Part shown: piece after piece, positions 1 to 7,669 of the stretch
Layout: each line of letters starts with the position of its first letter
How positions within the stretch are numbered: the first letter of the stretch is position 1
DNA from: Trichomonas tenax
Lineage: Eukaryota; Parabasalia; Trichomonadida; Trichomonadidae
NCBI GenBank assembly: GCA_023091735.1
Contig: JALKBU010001152.1
Coordinates: 1-15,700 of the forward strand
Direction of reading: 5' to 3'
DNA length: 15,700 bases
Made by a program: the position numbers and the translations under genes
The notes under the pieces: model-generated
Database searches by the model: none
The model's input: only the letters and a program-made list of their open reading frames with translations
What the model was told of the DNA's origin: nothing

Positions 1-1
1 T

Positions 2-361
2 TATGGAATCATTTTTGATAATGCAGCATTAGTTGTCGAAAACTGCAGCATTTTTGGTCCATTTGGTAATGGATCTGCATTCTACATATATAATTTAGCA
101 ACAAGTTTAACCATTCGAAACTGTTACATTGACAAATATTATTCTTGTTCTGGAAAGTTTCAACCCACAACATCAAATCTCATCACTGAAAATATATATA
201 ATTCATTGTCTCATCTTTCAACATTCAAATGTGAAGCAATCATAAAATTACAAAATCCGAACGAACAATCTACAATTATAATAACGAAAATTTTTATTCC
301 TTACAAATATCATTACATTCCTATCTTAACACATCCTTTCATTCACAGAAGTTCGTATTGA
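2..361 (+). CDS. C-terminal part of a parallel beta-helix (Pmp/surface-type) protein, 5' end outside window
   Basis: An open frame enters from the left edge and stops with TGA at 359-361, giving 119 residues. It carries the spaced pattern typical of right-handed beta-helix rungs: VVENCSIFGPFGNGSAFYIY, then LTIRNCYIDKYY, with short hydrophobic strands followed by N-C-S/Y turns. Trichomonad genomes hold large families of such cysteine- and asparagine-rich surface proteins. The last 35 or so residues (rich in I, K, H, Y) do not keep the rung pattern and show no clear membrane anchor, so the 3' end may be degenerate or frameshifted. It lies on the same strand as the similar partial gene at the other end of the window. 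The family call rests on pattern only; no active-site residue is available to confirm it. Confidence 0.5.
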   Translation, partial: YGIIFDNAALVVENCSIFGPFGNGSAFYIYNLATSLTIRNCYIDKYYSCSGKFQPTTSNLITENIYNSLSHLSTFKCEAIIKLQNPNEQSTIIITKIFIPYKYHYIPILTHPFIHRSSY

Positions 362-506
362 GTGAAAATTCATCGAAGTCAAATAATTAAAACTGAATTT
401 GATATTAAAAAATTAACCATTAACTATTTCTTTGCAATACTTTCTGAATACCGAGTAAAAATTGGATATATCTAATAGTTTATAATCAAAACAATTGCAA
501 ATCTTC

Positions 507-2351
507 TTAAATGTCGCACTTTCCGTCCTTGCAAGTGTCAACGAATGTTCTAACTGGTTCGTTGTTCTTGACGTTTGTCTCTAAGACCTGGACGTCTCTG
601 CTTCCATTCCTGTAGACTGTGAGGCCCTTGCATCCGTTCTTCCATCCCTCGATGAAACCTGCGCGGACATCGTCCTCTGTCGCTTCACGCTTGAAGTTGA
701 TTGTCTTAGATATGGCATTGCAGCAGTATTTCTGGACTCTTGCCTGCATTGCGATGTGATCCTCGGCCTTGATGTCGAGCGATGTGACGAAGACCTTCCT
801 GATGGACTCTGGAACTTCGAGAACGTTCTGAAGTGTGCCCGTCTCCAAGATCTTGTCCATGATCTTGTCGTTGAAGCATCCGCATTCCTCGAGTGCCTGC
901 TGAAGGTGCTTGTTGACGAATGGCTTCATTGGGCCGGCGAGGCAGTTTCCTCTTCTGTAGGCGAGTGCGAAGTATGGCTCAACGCCGGAGCTGACATCAA
1001 GAAGCATTGATGTGGATCCTGTTGGAGCAACGTTTGTGAGAGAAGCATTCCTCATGTGCTTGACCTTACCACACCAGACGGACTTATCGAAGTTGTTGAA
1101 GTTTCCTTTCTCTTCACCGAGCTTCTGTGACTCGTCAATTGCTGCATCCTGGATGACCTTCATGACCTGCTCAGCGCATGCACGGCCTTCCTCGGAGTTG
1201 TATGGGAGCTTCATCAAGAACAAAAGATCTGCAAGGCCCATGATGCCGAGACCGATTCTCCTGTTGTTCTGGAACATCTCCTGGACGCGCTTAACTGGGA
1301 ACTTTGTGAGATCGACGACGTTGTCGAGCATTCTGACTGAGATTCTTGTGACTTCCTTCAGGTGCTCGAAATCTATCTTTCCGTCCTTGACGAACTTCTC
1401 GAGGTTGATTGCGCCTAAATTGCATGCATCGCCTGAGTGGAGGAACTGCTCACCGCATGGGTTGCAGCACTGGATTGGGCCAAGTCCTGGGAGTGGGTTT
1501 GCCTTGTTAACTGTGTCGATGAAGACGCACCCTGGCTCACCATTGTTCCATGCGTTGTGAATGATCTCGTTCATGAGCTCTGGTGCGGAAATCTCGAGTG
1601 GTGTGATATCTTCAATTCTTCCTGCAGCATCACGTGTGATGTAGCGTGGTGCCATCTTCTCGCCGTTCCACTGGCACATCCATGGTGATGGATCGTTAGC
1701 GATGACGCGCTCCATGAACTCGTCTGTGAGGCAGACGGAGAAGTTGAAGTTCTCGAATGTTCCCTGCTGCTCCTTCGCGTGGATGAACTCGATGATATCT
1801 GGGTGATCAACTCTCATGATGGCCATGTTTGCGCCGTGTCTGCCGTGCTGCTGGACGATTCTGAACGCTTCAGCATAGATACTGAGGAAAGAAAGTGGAC
1901 CTGATGATGATCCGAGTGTTCTCTTGCATTTGAAGCCGGCTGGTCTCAAAACGTGGAATGGGAAGCCCACGCCTGATCCTGCCTGCTGTAATAGAGCTGC
2001 ATCAGTCAATGTCTGGAAGATTGAGTCGAGAGAATCTTCCATGTGTAAGACGACGCAGTTTGAGACTAAGTCTGTCTGTGCACCAGCGTTTGCGAGTGTT
2101 CTGCCTGCTGGGATGAATTCGAAATTCATCATAACTTTCTCGAACTCCTTTGCCCATTTATCTTTGTCCTTTTCAACGGATGCAAGGTGCTTTGCTACGC
2201 GAGCGAACATTTGCTCTGGGTTCTCCTTGATTGTGCCGTTCAAATCGTGAACCAAGTAGCGAGCTTTCATGACTTTGAGCGCGTTGGATGTGAAGGACAA
2301 TCTTGTCTTGATGCCCTCCAACTCGATGGGTTCTTGAAGAAGATTCGACAT
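507..2351 (-). CDS. nrdJ: Class II (adenosylcobalamin-dependent) ribonucleoside reductase
   Basis: The 614-residue product would reduce ribonucleotides to deoxyribonucleotides with a thiyl radical generated from adenosylcobalamin. Visible signature: SNCVV with redox Cys99; the glycine-rich QQAGSGVGFPF (123-132); QQHGRHGANMA (167-177); the active-site loop NPCGE (Asn297, radical Cys299, Glu301); the second redox Cys310 in ACNLG; APTGSTSM (442-449); CNAISKTINF (544-553); WKNGCKGLTVYR (570-581). The C-terminal tail ends CKDGKC (Cys607 and Cys612), the usual C-x4-C swinging-arm pair. There is no N-terminal ATP-cone, no metal-ligand set of class I, and no glycyl-radical tail of class III. The frame could extend 22 codons upstream to 2417, but the Initiator TCATTTAT lies inside that extension, so ATG 2351 is chosen. 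The protein is bacterial-type and complete, so lateral acquisition is likely (inference). The assignment to class II is strong; B12 dependence follows from the family. Confidence 0.93.
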   Translation of the reverse strand: MSNLLQEPIELEGIKTRLSFTSNALKVMKARYLVHDLNGTIKENPEQMFARVAKHLASVEKDKDKWAKEFEKVMMNFEFIPAGRTLANAGAQTDLVSNCVVLHMEDSLDSIFQTLTDAALLQQAGSGVGFPFHVLRPAGFKCKRTLGSSSGPLSFLSIYAEAFRIVQQHGRHGANMAIMRVDHPDIIEFIHAKEQQGTFENFNFSVCLTDEFMERVIANDPSPWMCQWNGEKMAPRYITRDAAGRIEDITPLEISAPELMNEIIHNAWNNGEPGCVFIDTVNKANPLPGLGPIQCCNPCGEQFLHSGDACNLGAINLEKFVKDGKIDFEHLKEVTRISVRMLDNVVDLTKFPVKRVQEMFQNNRRIGLGIMGLADLLFLMKLPYNSEEGRACAEQVMKVIQDAAIDESQKLGEEKGNFNNFDKSVWCGKVKHMRNASLTNVAPTGSTSMLLDVSSGVEPYFALAYRRGNCLAGPMKPFVNKHLQQALEECGCFNDKIMDKILETGTLQNVLEVPESIRKVFVTSLDIKAEDHIAMQARVQKYCCNAISKTINFKREATEDDVRAGFIEGWKNGCKGLTVYRNGSRDVQVLETNVKNNEPVRTFVDTCKDGKCDI

Positions 2352-2353
2352 TA

Positions 2354-2363
2354 AAATAAATGA
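2354..2363 (-). promoter_or_regulatory. Initiator (Inr) core promoter of the ribonucleotide reductase gene
   Basis: On the minus strand TCATTTATTT precedes the ATG at 2351. It fits the trichomonad Inr TCA+1-Py-T/A, with A+1 at 2361 and a 10-nt 5' UTR, a length typical of these organisms. It decides the start codon: the upstream in-frame ATG at 2417 would lie before the transcript begins. Confidence 0.65.
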
Positions 2364-2397
2364 ACTTTCTTCAATGGTGCAGGAATTTTCTAAGGAA

Positions 2398-3048
2398 ATT
2401 GGCGCGCGAGCTCTCAATTTGGGGAACGAAGCGGCAAATTTTGGCGCGCAAGATTTCCTTTATTTTGATGTTTTTGTCTGTTTTGTCTATATTTTGATAT
2501 ATCTGCCGTAGAGATTTCGTGAAATAAAAATTGGCGCACTGATCAAAATATTTACCAAGCTTTTTCTCTTCATATTTATCATTTTTATACATTCTTACAT
2601 CTAAACATCGCGAAATTAAGCGAAAATATTTTTGGTGCATCGAAATTTGAAAAATAAAAATCTAATTTGATATAAATATAACATTTTTATCATATGCAGA
2701 TATTATTTATCACAAATTTGAACGAAAATAATTTTGGCGCTTGAATCGAAAAAAGTAAAAATGGATTTTTGTTTGGTATTTGAATTATGCATTTAATGTG
2801 CATCCTATGTATCACAAAATTAAGCAAAAATATTTTTGGCGCACTCATGCACGAAAATAAAAATCAATTTTGGTTTAATATTTAGTTATTCTATATGATG
2901 TTGGTGTTATTTTTAACGAAAACAAGCAAAATTATTTTTCCCGCAATGATCTTTTGTAAAAATTGTATTTGTAATGATATTTATTGGTATTTCCCCGTAT
3001 AGTCTTTATTGTAAAATTATCGCAAGAATTTCATAGAAAAGTTCCCGC
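2398..3048. promoter_or_regulatory. Cluster of E2F-type sites (TTTSSCGC) upstream of the reductase
   Basis: Exact TTTSSCGC matches are TTTGGCGC at 2440-2447, 2733-2740 and 2835-2842, TTTCCCGC at 2937-2944, and the reverse match GCGGCAAA at 2431-2438. One-mismatch relatives are ATTGGCGC at 2398-2405 and 2530-2537, TTTGGTGC at 2631-2638, and GTTCCCGC at 3041-3048. The nearest begins about 37 bp upstream of the predicted transcription start. In animals and plants E2F/DP dimers bind this consensus in promoters of S-phase genes including ribonucleotide reductase. GC-rich octamers of this kind are rare elsewhere in the spacers (one exact hit seen, 8565-8572). Function is inferred. Confidence 0.55.
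2525..3048. repeat. Degenerate tandem repeat of about 102 bp carrying one E2F-like core per unit
   Basis: The first S of each core (G or C) falls at 2533, 2634, 2736, 2838, 2940 and 3044, giving spacings of 101, 102, 102, 102 and 104. The 9-13 bp before each core are similar (RCRAAAATAWTTTT), and an AT-rich (R)AAAATAAAAATC-like stretch follows about 20 bp after several of them. The rest of each unit is largely diverged. The pattern reads as an old tandem duplication in which the core was retained while surrounding bases drifted. Confidence 0.6.
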
Positions 3049-3171
3049 GAAGACAGTGACCAATGACGTTAAGACAATTGAACCTCATCGTATCAAAACA
3101 AATCAAAATAATTGATATTCATGAGATAGAGGCATCCTAGAACAACAATCTTGCTGAAATTTATGAATATT

Positions 3172-3208
3172 TGATGCATCGTCTTCAATATGTTTAAACG
3201 ATGCATCA
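3172..3208. repeat. Perfect 11-bp inverted repeat
   Basis: TGATGCATCGT (3172-3182) is exactly complementary to ACGATGCATCA (3198-3208), with a 15-nt loop. Each arm also contains the 8-bp palindrome GATGCATC. It could be a protein-binding site or a hairpin; no gene is attached to it. Confidence 0.5.
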
Positions 3209-3322
3209 GTCTTCTTTACATCTCAGCTGCTGTGTTTTTCAGCGATTTGGGCTTGATCGTAAATCTAATTTATTTGACACCCAAAATTTTCTGTCATTTT
3301 TGTATTTTACATTGGCAAAATG

Positions 3323-3546
3323 TCAATCAAAGTCGTCCTTCATCCAATATTTATCGATAATACGATTATCTTCAATTTCTGCTAATTGTATTTTTATTTT
3401 GTTATTTTCGCAAATTTCAAAATATTTGAAAATTTTTCTACCAGGGCTGAATCATGACAATAGATATTATGTTTAACAGGAGGCATATATTGTATACTTT
3501 CAATACTGTTCATGAAATAATCGTTATCGTCCGATGCTCCCTCGGC
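3323..3546 (-). pseudogene. Possible decayed coding remnant, unrecognised
   Basis: On the minus strand 3546-3394 reads 50 codons without a stop, including MNSIESIQYMPPVKHNIY and ending FAKITK. A second frame then continues with KIQLAEIEDNRIIDKYW and stops at 3323-3325. The composition (D, E, K, mixed hydrophobics) looks more protein-like than the low-complexity F/N/K/I translations of neighbouring spacer. No domain is recognised and both frames are broken, so this could be chance. Confidence 0.22.
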
Positions 3547-3564
3547 CTAAAGGGAACTTGCATC
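3533..3564. other. GC-richer stem-loop
   Basis: GATGC-TCCCT (3533-3542) pairs with AGGGA (3551-3555) and, after a 4-nt bulge, GCATC (3560-3564), around an 8-nt loop. It is conspicuous in a very AT-rich spacer and lies 65 bp from a second hairpin group. It could be part of a structured RNA or of a transposon remnant. Confidence 0.35.
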
Positions 3565-3630
3565 TTGTCGAACATCTGGGTATATATATAATAAATATAA
3601 ACTGTGTCATATAGCGTCAGCTCTCTATAT

Positions 3631-3765
3631 TTTTGCTTTTCAGAGCCTTCTAGTAGGGAACTTTCGAATTTCGACTCTGAAAGGCAAAATCATGGACTGG
3701 TTTGCTAATCCAACGAAGCACTATGATACGACCCAAGCCAATCCATAGTAGAGCCTTCCAGAGTC
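3631..3765. repeat. Overlapping hairpins: 93-nt imperfect palindrome plus a competing 15-bp stem
   Basis: A palindrome centred at 3719 has two nested stems: 3673-3685 with 3753-3765 (13 positions, one mismatch) and 3692-3704 with 3734-3746 (13 positions, one C-A mismatch and one G-T wobble), separated by a 6x6 internal loop. Segment 3675-3689 can instead pair with 3631-3645 (15 positions, one wobble), so the two folds exclude each other. AGAGCCTTC occurs directly repeated at 3642-3650 and 3751-3759. A non-coding RNA or a MITE-like element are the two readings. Confidence 0.45.
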
Positions 3766-4772
3766 AATCATAGCAAATGTTTTCATTTATATTAAAATTC
3801 AATACTCACCCCTAATTAATTATAGCATAATTTACATGTCAAAATAATGTCAAATCTGGCATGTAAGCCTGTTGCTTTTTCGTGACACATTATCATACCC
3901 CACAATATTTTACATTATATCATATTTTTTGATGTCGATTTATTTTTTGCCGTGTAACTAAAGCTGGGCTCTTGAAATTTAACGTACATTTTCTATCGTT
4001 CTATTAATTTAGGGGGATAAAAGAGTTACCTATTCCCCAAACACAGTACGCATAGAATAAAGATGATAGGTGAATCTCTTTATGTAAATGTTTAACTACA
4101 GTTTATCTTATTACCACAGCTGGTTATTATCGTCCAGTAACTCAAAATTCACTTTTTATTTCAAATACCTTCAAATCTTACAAGTAACGATTCTATTATC
4201 GCTGCATGCCATTTTGTAGCAGTTTTTCGTCTTATTTCTCTAAAACCTGCAAATCAATATATCAATGATTTCATAAAAGCATATTTCCGACTTGCTGCCT
4301 GGTCTATCAGATCGATTTCTTCCTAATAATGCGTACACATAAATATCATCCAGAATCTATTGTTTCATTTCGAGTTGCAAAAATAAACTCATCATTCTTT
4401 CACTTACAGAGACAGCATTACAACTGTTTGCATTCTTCATGCAATACATATCAATCCCTTTAGGTTATTTATTACGTATTGCTGTTTTGTTATTGGAATA
4501 AACTATTGATATCTTTTTCTATATGTTATTTTACAAGGATAATAAAATATTTGGTTTCCATAGCTCTTGCAGATGATATTCACTAATGATTTTATAACAA
4601 AAAGCATTTATTGAAATAAATAACGTGATATTTCGATCCAAACTCTATTTTTAGCTGTTTTAAATGTACACATCTAAAATATAGCCAGCTCCGGTGTTTG
4701 TATTGCATTAATCACTGTCAAAAGGCTAAAAATAGAGTGTTATGCTAAAAAAGACGTTTATTTTGGCTCCAC

Positions 4773-5639
4773 TTTTTTCTCGTTTAATCTTTTGAGTTTT
4801 GCGATTTTTAACGAATAAAAAACCTTCCTGGACGAATCTGATGAAACATTTACGTGCTTTTTTGGGGGCTGATTCTAGTGGTGCAATCTGATTCATGATC
4901 TTAGCAAGGTATTACAAAATCATGATATGTTTACAAACAGAAACCCATTACAAACCATTAATGGGTCTCTGTTATGAATCTCTTTGATGATTATAACAAA
5001 TATATCTCACTATTATAGCGATCGCTCTCTTATTTTTGCTAGAGTTCCCCTACAAAAATCAAAAAATAGAAAAGAAAAAATACGTTACGCACAGGAGTCA
5101 AACGGCATTCCTTTGCTCATGCATCGAGCATACCTAAAGTCATGCTACCTCAAGTTCACATAAAATTTGCTCATTGGTAACATTACATATCAAATTTTCA
5201 ACTTTACATGACAAATATCAGATAATATGTGTCGAAAATAGTGACTTTCGTTATTTTACATGTCAAAATTCGCTGAAATCTCATGGAGGCATGGAGATCC
5301 TCAAGTTAAATAGACAAGCAAATGCTATAAACATACTCAGCACCCCTAAAAACACCAATTTCTTATTAAAATAAATGGAAATACTAAATAAGTTAAATTA
5401 TTGCAGTTATACCTACAATAGATAAGATAAGAGAAGAGCTTCCATCATCTTCCAATACAAGATAGTGTTTGTTTAAGCAAAATAAGATTGGATTAGCGGC
5501 TTGGTCTTTGTTCGCAGAGATATTATTGATACCACTGTAAACAGAACCCCAGAAAGGCACGTAAATGTTTTATCAGATCTGATCTATAGGGGGTCACTCG
5601 TTAAAAATCGCAAAACTCAAAAGAGTAAACGAGAAAAAA
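4773..5639. repeat. 867-bp unit bounded by about 110-bp inverted repeats
   Basis: 4773-4882 matches the reverse complement of 5531-5639. One block of about 42 bp (4773-4814) has a single mismatch, and a second block of 22 bp (ATCTGATRAAACATTTACGT and two more bases) also has one; the intervening 20 bp are diverged. The interior (4883-5530) holds no recognisable gene but contains a hairpin at 4938-4971 and the palindrome AGCGATCGCT at 5018-5027. No clear target-site duplication is seen. A non-autonomous inverted-repeat transposon (foldback or MITE type) is the likely origin. Confidence 0.5.
4938..4971. other. Hairpin
   Basis: CAGAaACCCATTA (4938-4950) pairs with TAATGGGTcTCTG (4959-4971) around an 8-nt loop: 12 pairs and one 1x1 mismatch. 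It lies inside the 867-bp inverted-repeat unit. Confidence 0.45.
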
Positions 5640-5876
5640 TTCAAGGTTTATTTTTCATACAAAAATTGGCCGATAGATTTCGAATAAGCTTTTACAGGGA
5701 TGATATTAATCATGTTTACTATATAATTAATATGTTTTCAAGCGAAAATAATTTTTTTCGTACATTAATTTTCTTGAGCCCAGCTTTTTGTAACTTTTTG
5801 ACATTCAAGAAATTTTTATTTAATTATTGTGATCTAAAATACATTGCAATTCTAATTCTTGAATTAAAAATTGAAT

Positions 5877-6154
5877 GACATGTAAATTGATATTATGCGT
5901 CAAAAATTTATAAATTTATGATATTGTTTTGTACTGATTTTTTAAAATTACTTATGGATATAGAAACTATTTATAATGTCAAATTAGATTGACATTTTGT
6001 GTATTATATGACATGTAAAATATAATTTATATGTCAAATGCTTATTAAATTTGTTATCTTGATTTGGAATGATTTTTTGAATTTACTAAGAATGTAATGC
6101 TTATTTATGATGTCAAAATTGACTTGACACATTTGTGCTTTATGACATGTAAAT
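5877..6154 (+). repeat. 134-bp tandem repeats ahead of the uL14 gene
   Basis: GACATGTAAA recurs at 5877, 6010 and 6144 (spacings 133 and 134), and the intervening units align along their length. Shared landmarks are TGATTTTTT (5935, 6070) and ATGTCAAAATTGAC-like sequence (5976, 6110), followed by TTGTG near the unit end. There are two full units and the start of a third, whose visible similarity ends about 72 bp before the uL14 ATG. Confidence 0.65.
6009..6154. promoter_or_regulatory. Recurrent TGACATGTAAA motif upstream of uL14
   Basis: TGACATGTAAA occurs at 5876, 6009 and 6143; its reverse complement, as the identical 14-mer TTTACATGTCAAAA, occurs at 3831-3844 and 5255-5268. The core TGACATGT is near-palindromic. 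Closely spaced TGTCA/TGACA half-sites also occur within each 134-bp unit. It may be a transcription-factor site for this ribosomal gene; position is the only functional hint. Confidence 0.35.
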
Positions 6155-6214
6155 GTTTAGTTGTCAGACCTTGATGACGATTATTTTCGATTCAATGTTT
6201 GTGTTCGGTCTTTT

Positions 6215-6221
6215 TCAATCT
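6215..6221 (+). promoter_or_regulatory. Candidate Initiator of uL14
   Basis: TCAATCT lies with its A at 6217, 9 nt before the ATG. It matches TCA but not the pyrimidine at +2, so it is a weak Inr. TCAATGTTT around 6192 is an alternative. The 5' UTR would be very short, as is usual in trichomonads. Confidence 0.3.
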
Positions 6222-6225
6222 CGAA

Positions 6226-6648
6226 ATGTCAAAGCGTGGTCGTACAGGTCAGCAGGGTACAAAGTTCGCCATGACACAGGGTCTCCCAGTTGGTGCCGTC
6301 ATCAACTGCTGCGACAACTCCGGCGCTAAGAACATGTTCATCATCTCCGTCCGTGGACACAAGGGCCGTCTTAACCGCCTTCCAGCCGCTTCAGTCTCCG
6401 ACCTCATCGTCGTTACATGCAAGAAGGGTAAGCCAGCTCTCCGCAAGAAAGTCTCAATGGGCGTCGTTGTCCGCCAGCGCGCTATCTGGCGCCGCAAGGA
6501 TGGTGTCGTTATCGGATTCCAGGATAATGCTGGTGTTATCATCAACGAGAAGGGTGAAATGAAGGGCTCAGCTATCACTGGTCCAGTAGCTAAGGAGGCT
6601 GCAGAGTTGTGGCCAAAAGTTGCTTCAGTTGCCCCAGCAGTTTTCTAA
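6226..6648 (+). CDS. RPL23: 60S ribosomal protein uL14 (eukaryotic L23)
   Basis: The product has 140 residues, the usual eukaryotic length, and is colinear with eukaryotic L23 throughout. Recognisable segments are [20 protein letters not shown] (11-30), [14 protein letters not shown] (31-44), the loop RLNRLPAAS (48-56), [11 protein letters not shown] (67-76), [14 protein letters not shown] (81-94), [18 protein letters not shown] (98-118) and the C-terminal ELWPKVAS (127-134). It sits on the large subunit near the subunit interface and factor-binding region. ATG 6226 is chosen because family similarity begins there; the in-frame ATG at 6199 adds nine residues foreign to the family. The stop overlaps TAAA, the form of polyadenylation signal described for trichomonads. 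No intron is present. Downstream lies 2.9 kb of spacer. Confidence 0.97.
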   Translation: MSKRGRTGQQGTKFAMTQGLPVGAVINCCDNSGAKNMFIISVRGHKGRLNRLPAASVSDLIVVTCKKGKPALRKKVSMGVVVRQRAIWRRKDGVVIGFQDNAGVIINEKGEMKGSAITGPVAKEAAELWPKVASVAPAVF

Positions 6649-6830
6649 AGATTGGATAAATTATTACTAGCAAATTACCATTTTTTTTCAAATATACCGT
6701 CATAAGGTTTTCAAGGATAAGCTGAATTTCATGGGGTGCAAAGTGGCATATTCAAAGTTAGGTGTTGCCAAACAATGGGCTAGGAAACATATAAATAGGT
6801 AAAATTACTTAAAGGTTTCATGAGTTATTT

Positions 6831-6892
6831 AACTCAGATGACTAGAGGAATTGGGTTCGATTCAGTCATTATAAAATTTATTTTTTTTTTTT
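6831..6892 (+). other. tRNA-like remnant with pol III-style T-run
   Basis: AACTCAGATGACTAGAGGA (6831-6849) resembles a tRNA D-arm/box A. GGGTTCGATTC (6853-6863) matches the T-loop/box B. A run of 12 T (6881-6892) follows. The anticodon arm is missing, and bases flanking the T-loop do not form a T-stem apart from one pair, so it is not a working tRNA. It may be a tRNA-derived repeat or chance resemblance. Confidence 0.25.
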
Positions 6893-7669
6893 AAATTGTA
6901 TTTTTGTTAATAAATTATATTTATCTAAATAAATACTATAACAGCAGCATATTGCTAATGTGAATTAACGGCAAAATATCGTTCAATCACAGTTTATTAT
7001 TATTAAATTTAATATTGAAAATTGTACTTTATAGTTTGTTGCAAAATGATATAGTGTCCATTATCAGCCAACCAGGAAATAAGTTTAAACAGTTTGCAAG
7101 CCATGTTTACAATAAACAAATTTATCAAATCATAAAATTTTAATGATTTTCTTTTACCTCAGGTAAAGCTATGGCTTCAGAATGTAAAATCAGGAAATCA
7201 CCAATCAATGATTGGCGATCAAATACCTGAAATATTTGAGAGTATTTCCATGTCAAAGATAGCTCATTTGTTAAGTCTTCTCGAGATGCGGGAATAACAT
7301 GCCATGGTTTGTCTCTCAATATCCATCTTTTTTTTCTCGATTCTTTTTGTTAATAGACTATTTTGCACACCAAAACATTGCAAAAAATCAACAGTCAATT
7401 ATATTTTTAATTTTGCCAACTTCATCACCTCTTATTTGCGATGTATTTTAATTCAATCATAATCCATTTAAACATGAAGACATACATAGTATTCTTTTTA
7501 TCATATAGCACTAAAATAAAGACATATATTGTGGCCTAGAAAATCGAATAAAACTTACAGTTTGCCCCTGAAAAGAGAGCGTTTTTTACCGTAAGAAAGA
7601 ATATTTTTTAATTATAATTCAATTTTATAATAATAACGTAAAGCGAATATAGATTTTAGCACAAAAAAG

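Larger units (their letters stand above)
3954..5794. repeat. Outer inverted repeat (about 33 bp arms)
   Basis: 3954-3986 and the reverse complement of 5761-5794 share GTWACWAAAGCTGGGCTC-type sequence, including an identical 12-mer AAAGCTGGGCTC, followed by a similar tail ending in GTA. The arms enclose the 867-bp inverted-repeat unit but are not equidistant from it (about 790 and 120 bp), so they are either a separate older insertion or a rearranged one. Confidence 0.4.

Noticed and set aside
2352..2417. 22-codon N-terminal extension of the reductase from ATG 2417
   Set aside because: The extension contains the Initiator and an E2F-like site and has no family similarity, so it is promoter DNA.
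2398..3048. CRISPR array reading of the periodic repeat
   Set aside because: Repeats are degenerate, spacers are about 85-90 bp and mutually similar, and no cas genes are present; the context is eukaryotic.
3201..3476. 91-codon plus-strand open frame
   Set aside because: Serine- and phenylalanine-rich translation of AT-rich spacer, with its ATG inside the inverted repeat at 3198-3208; the opposite strand looks more protein-like.
5174..5374. 66-codon plus-strand open frame
   Set aside because: Contains the dispersed TTTACATGTCAAAA motif and has no recognisable protein features.
5501..5878. 125-codon plus-strand open frame
   Set aside because: It runs through one arm of the 867-bp inverted repeat and then into F/N/I/K-rich AT sequence; no domain, no Initiator and no coding-type codon use.
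6199..6225. Nine-codon upstream extension of uL14
   Set aside because: Not conserved in the family; it contains the likely transcription start.
6831..6892. Intact tRNA gene
   Set aside because: No anticodon arm, no acceptor pairing and only one pair in the T-stem.
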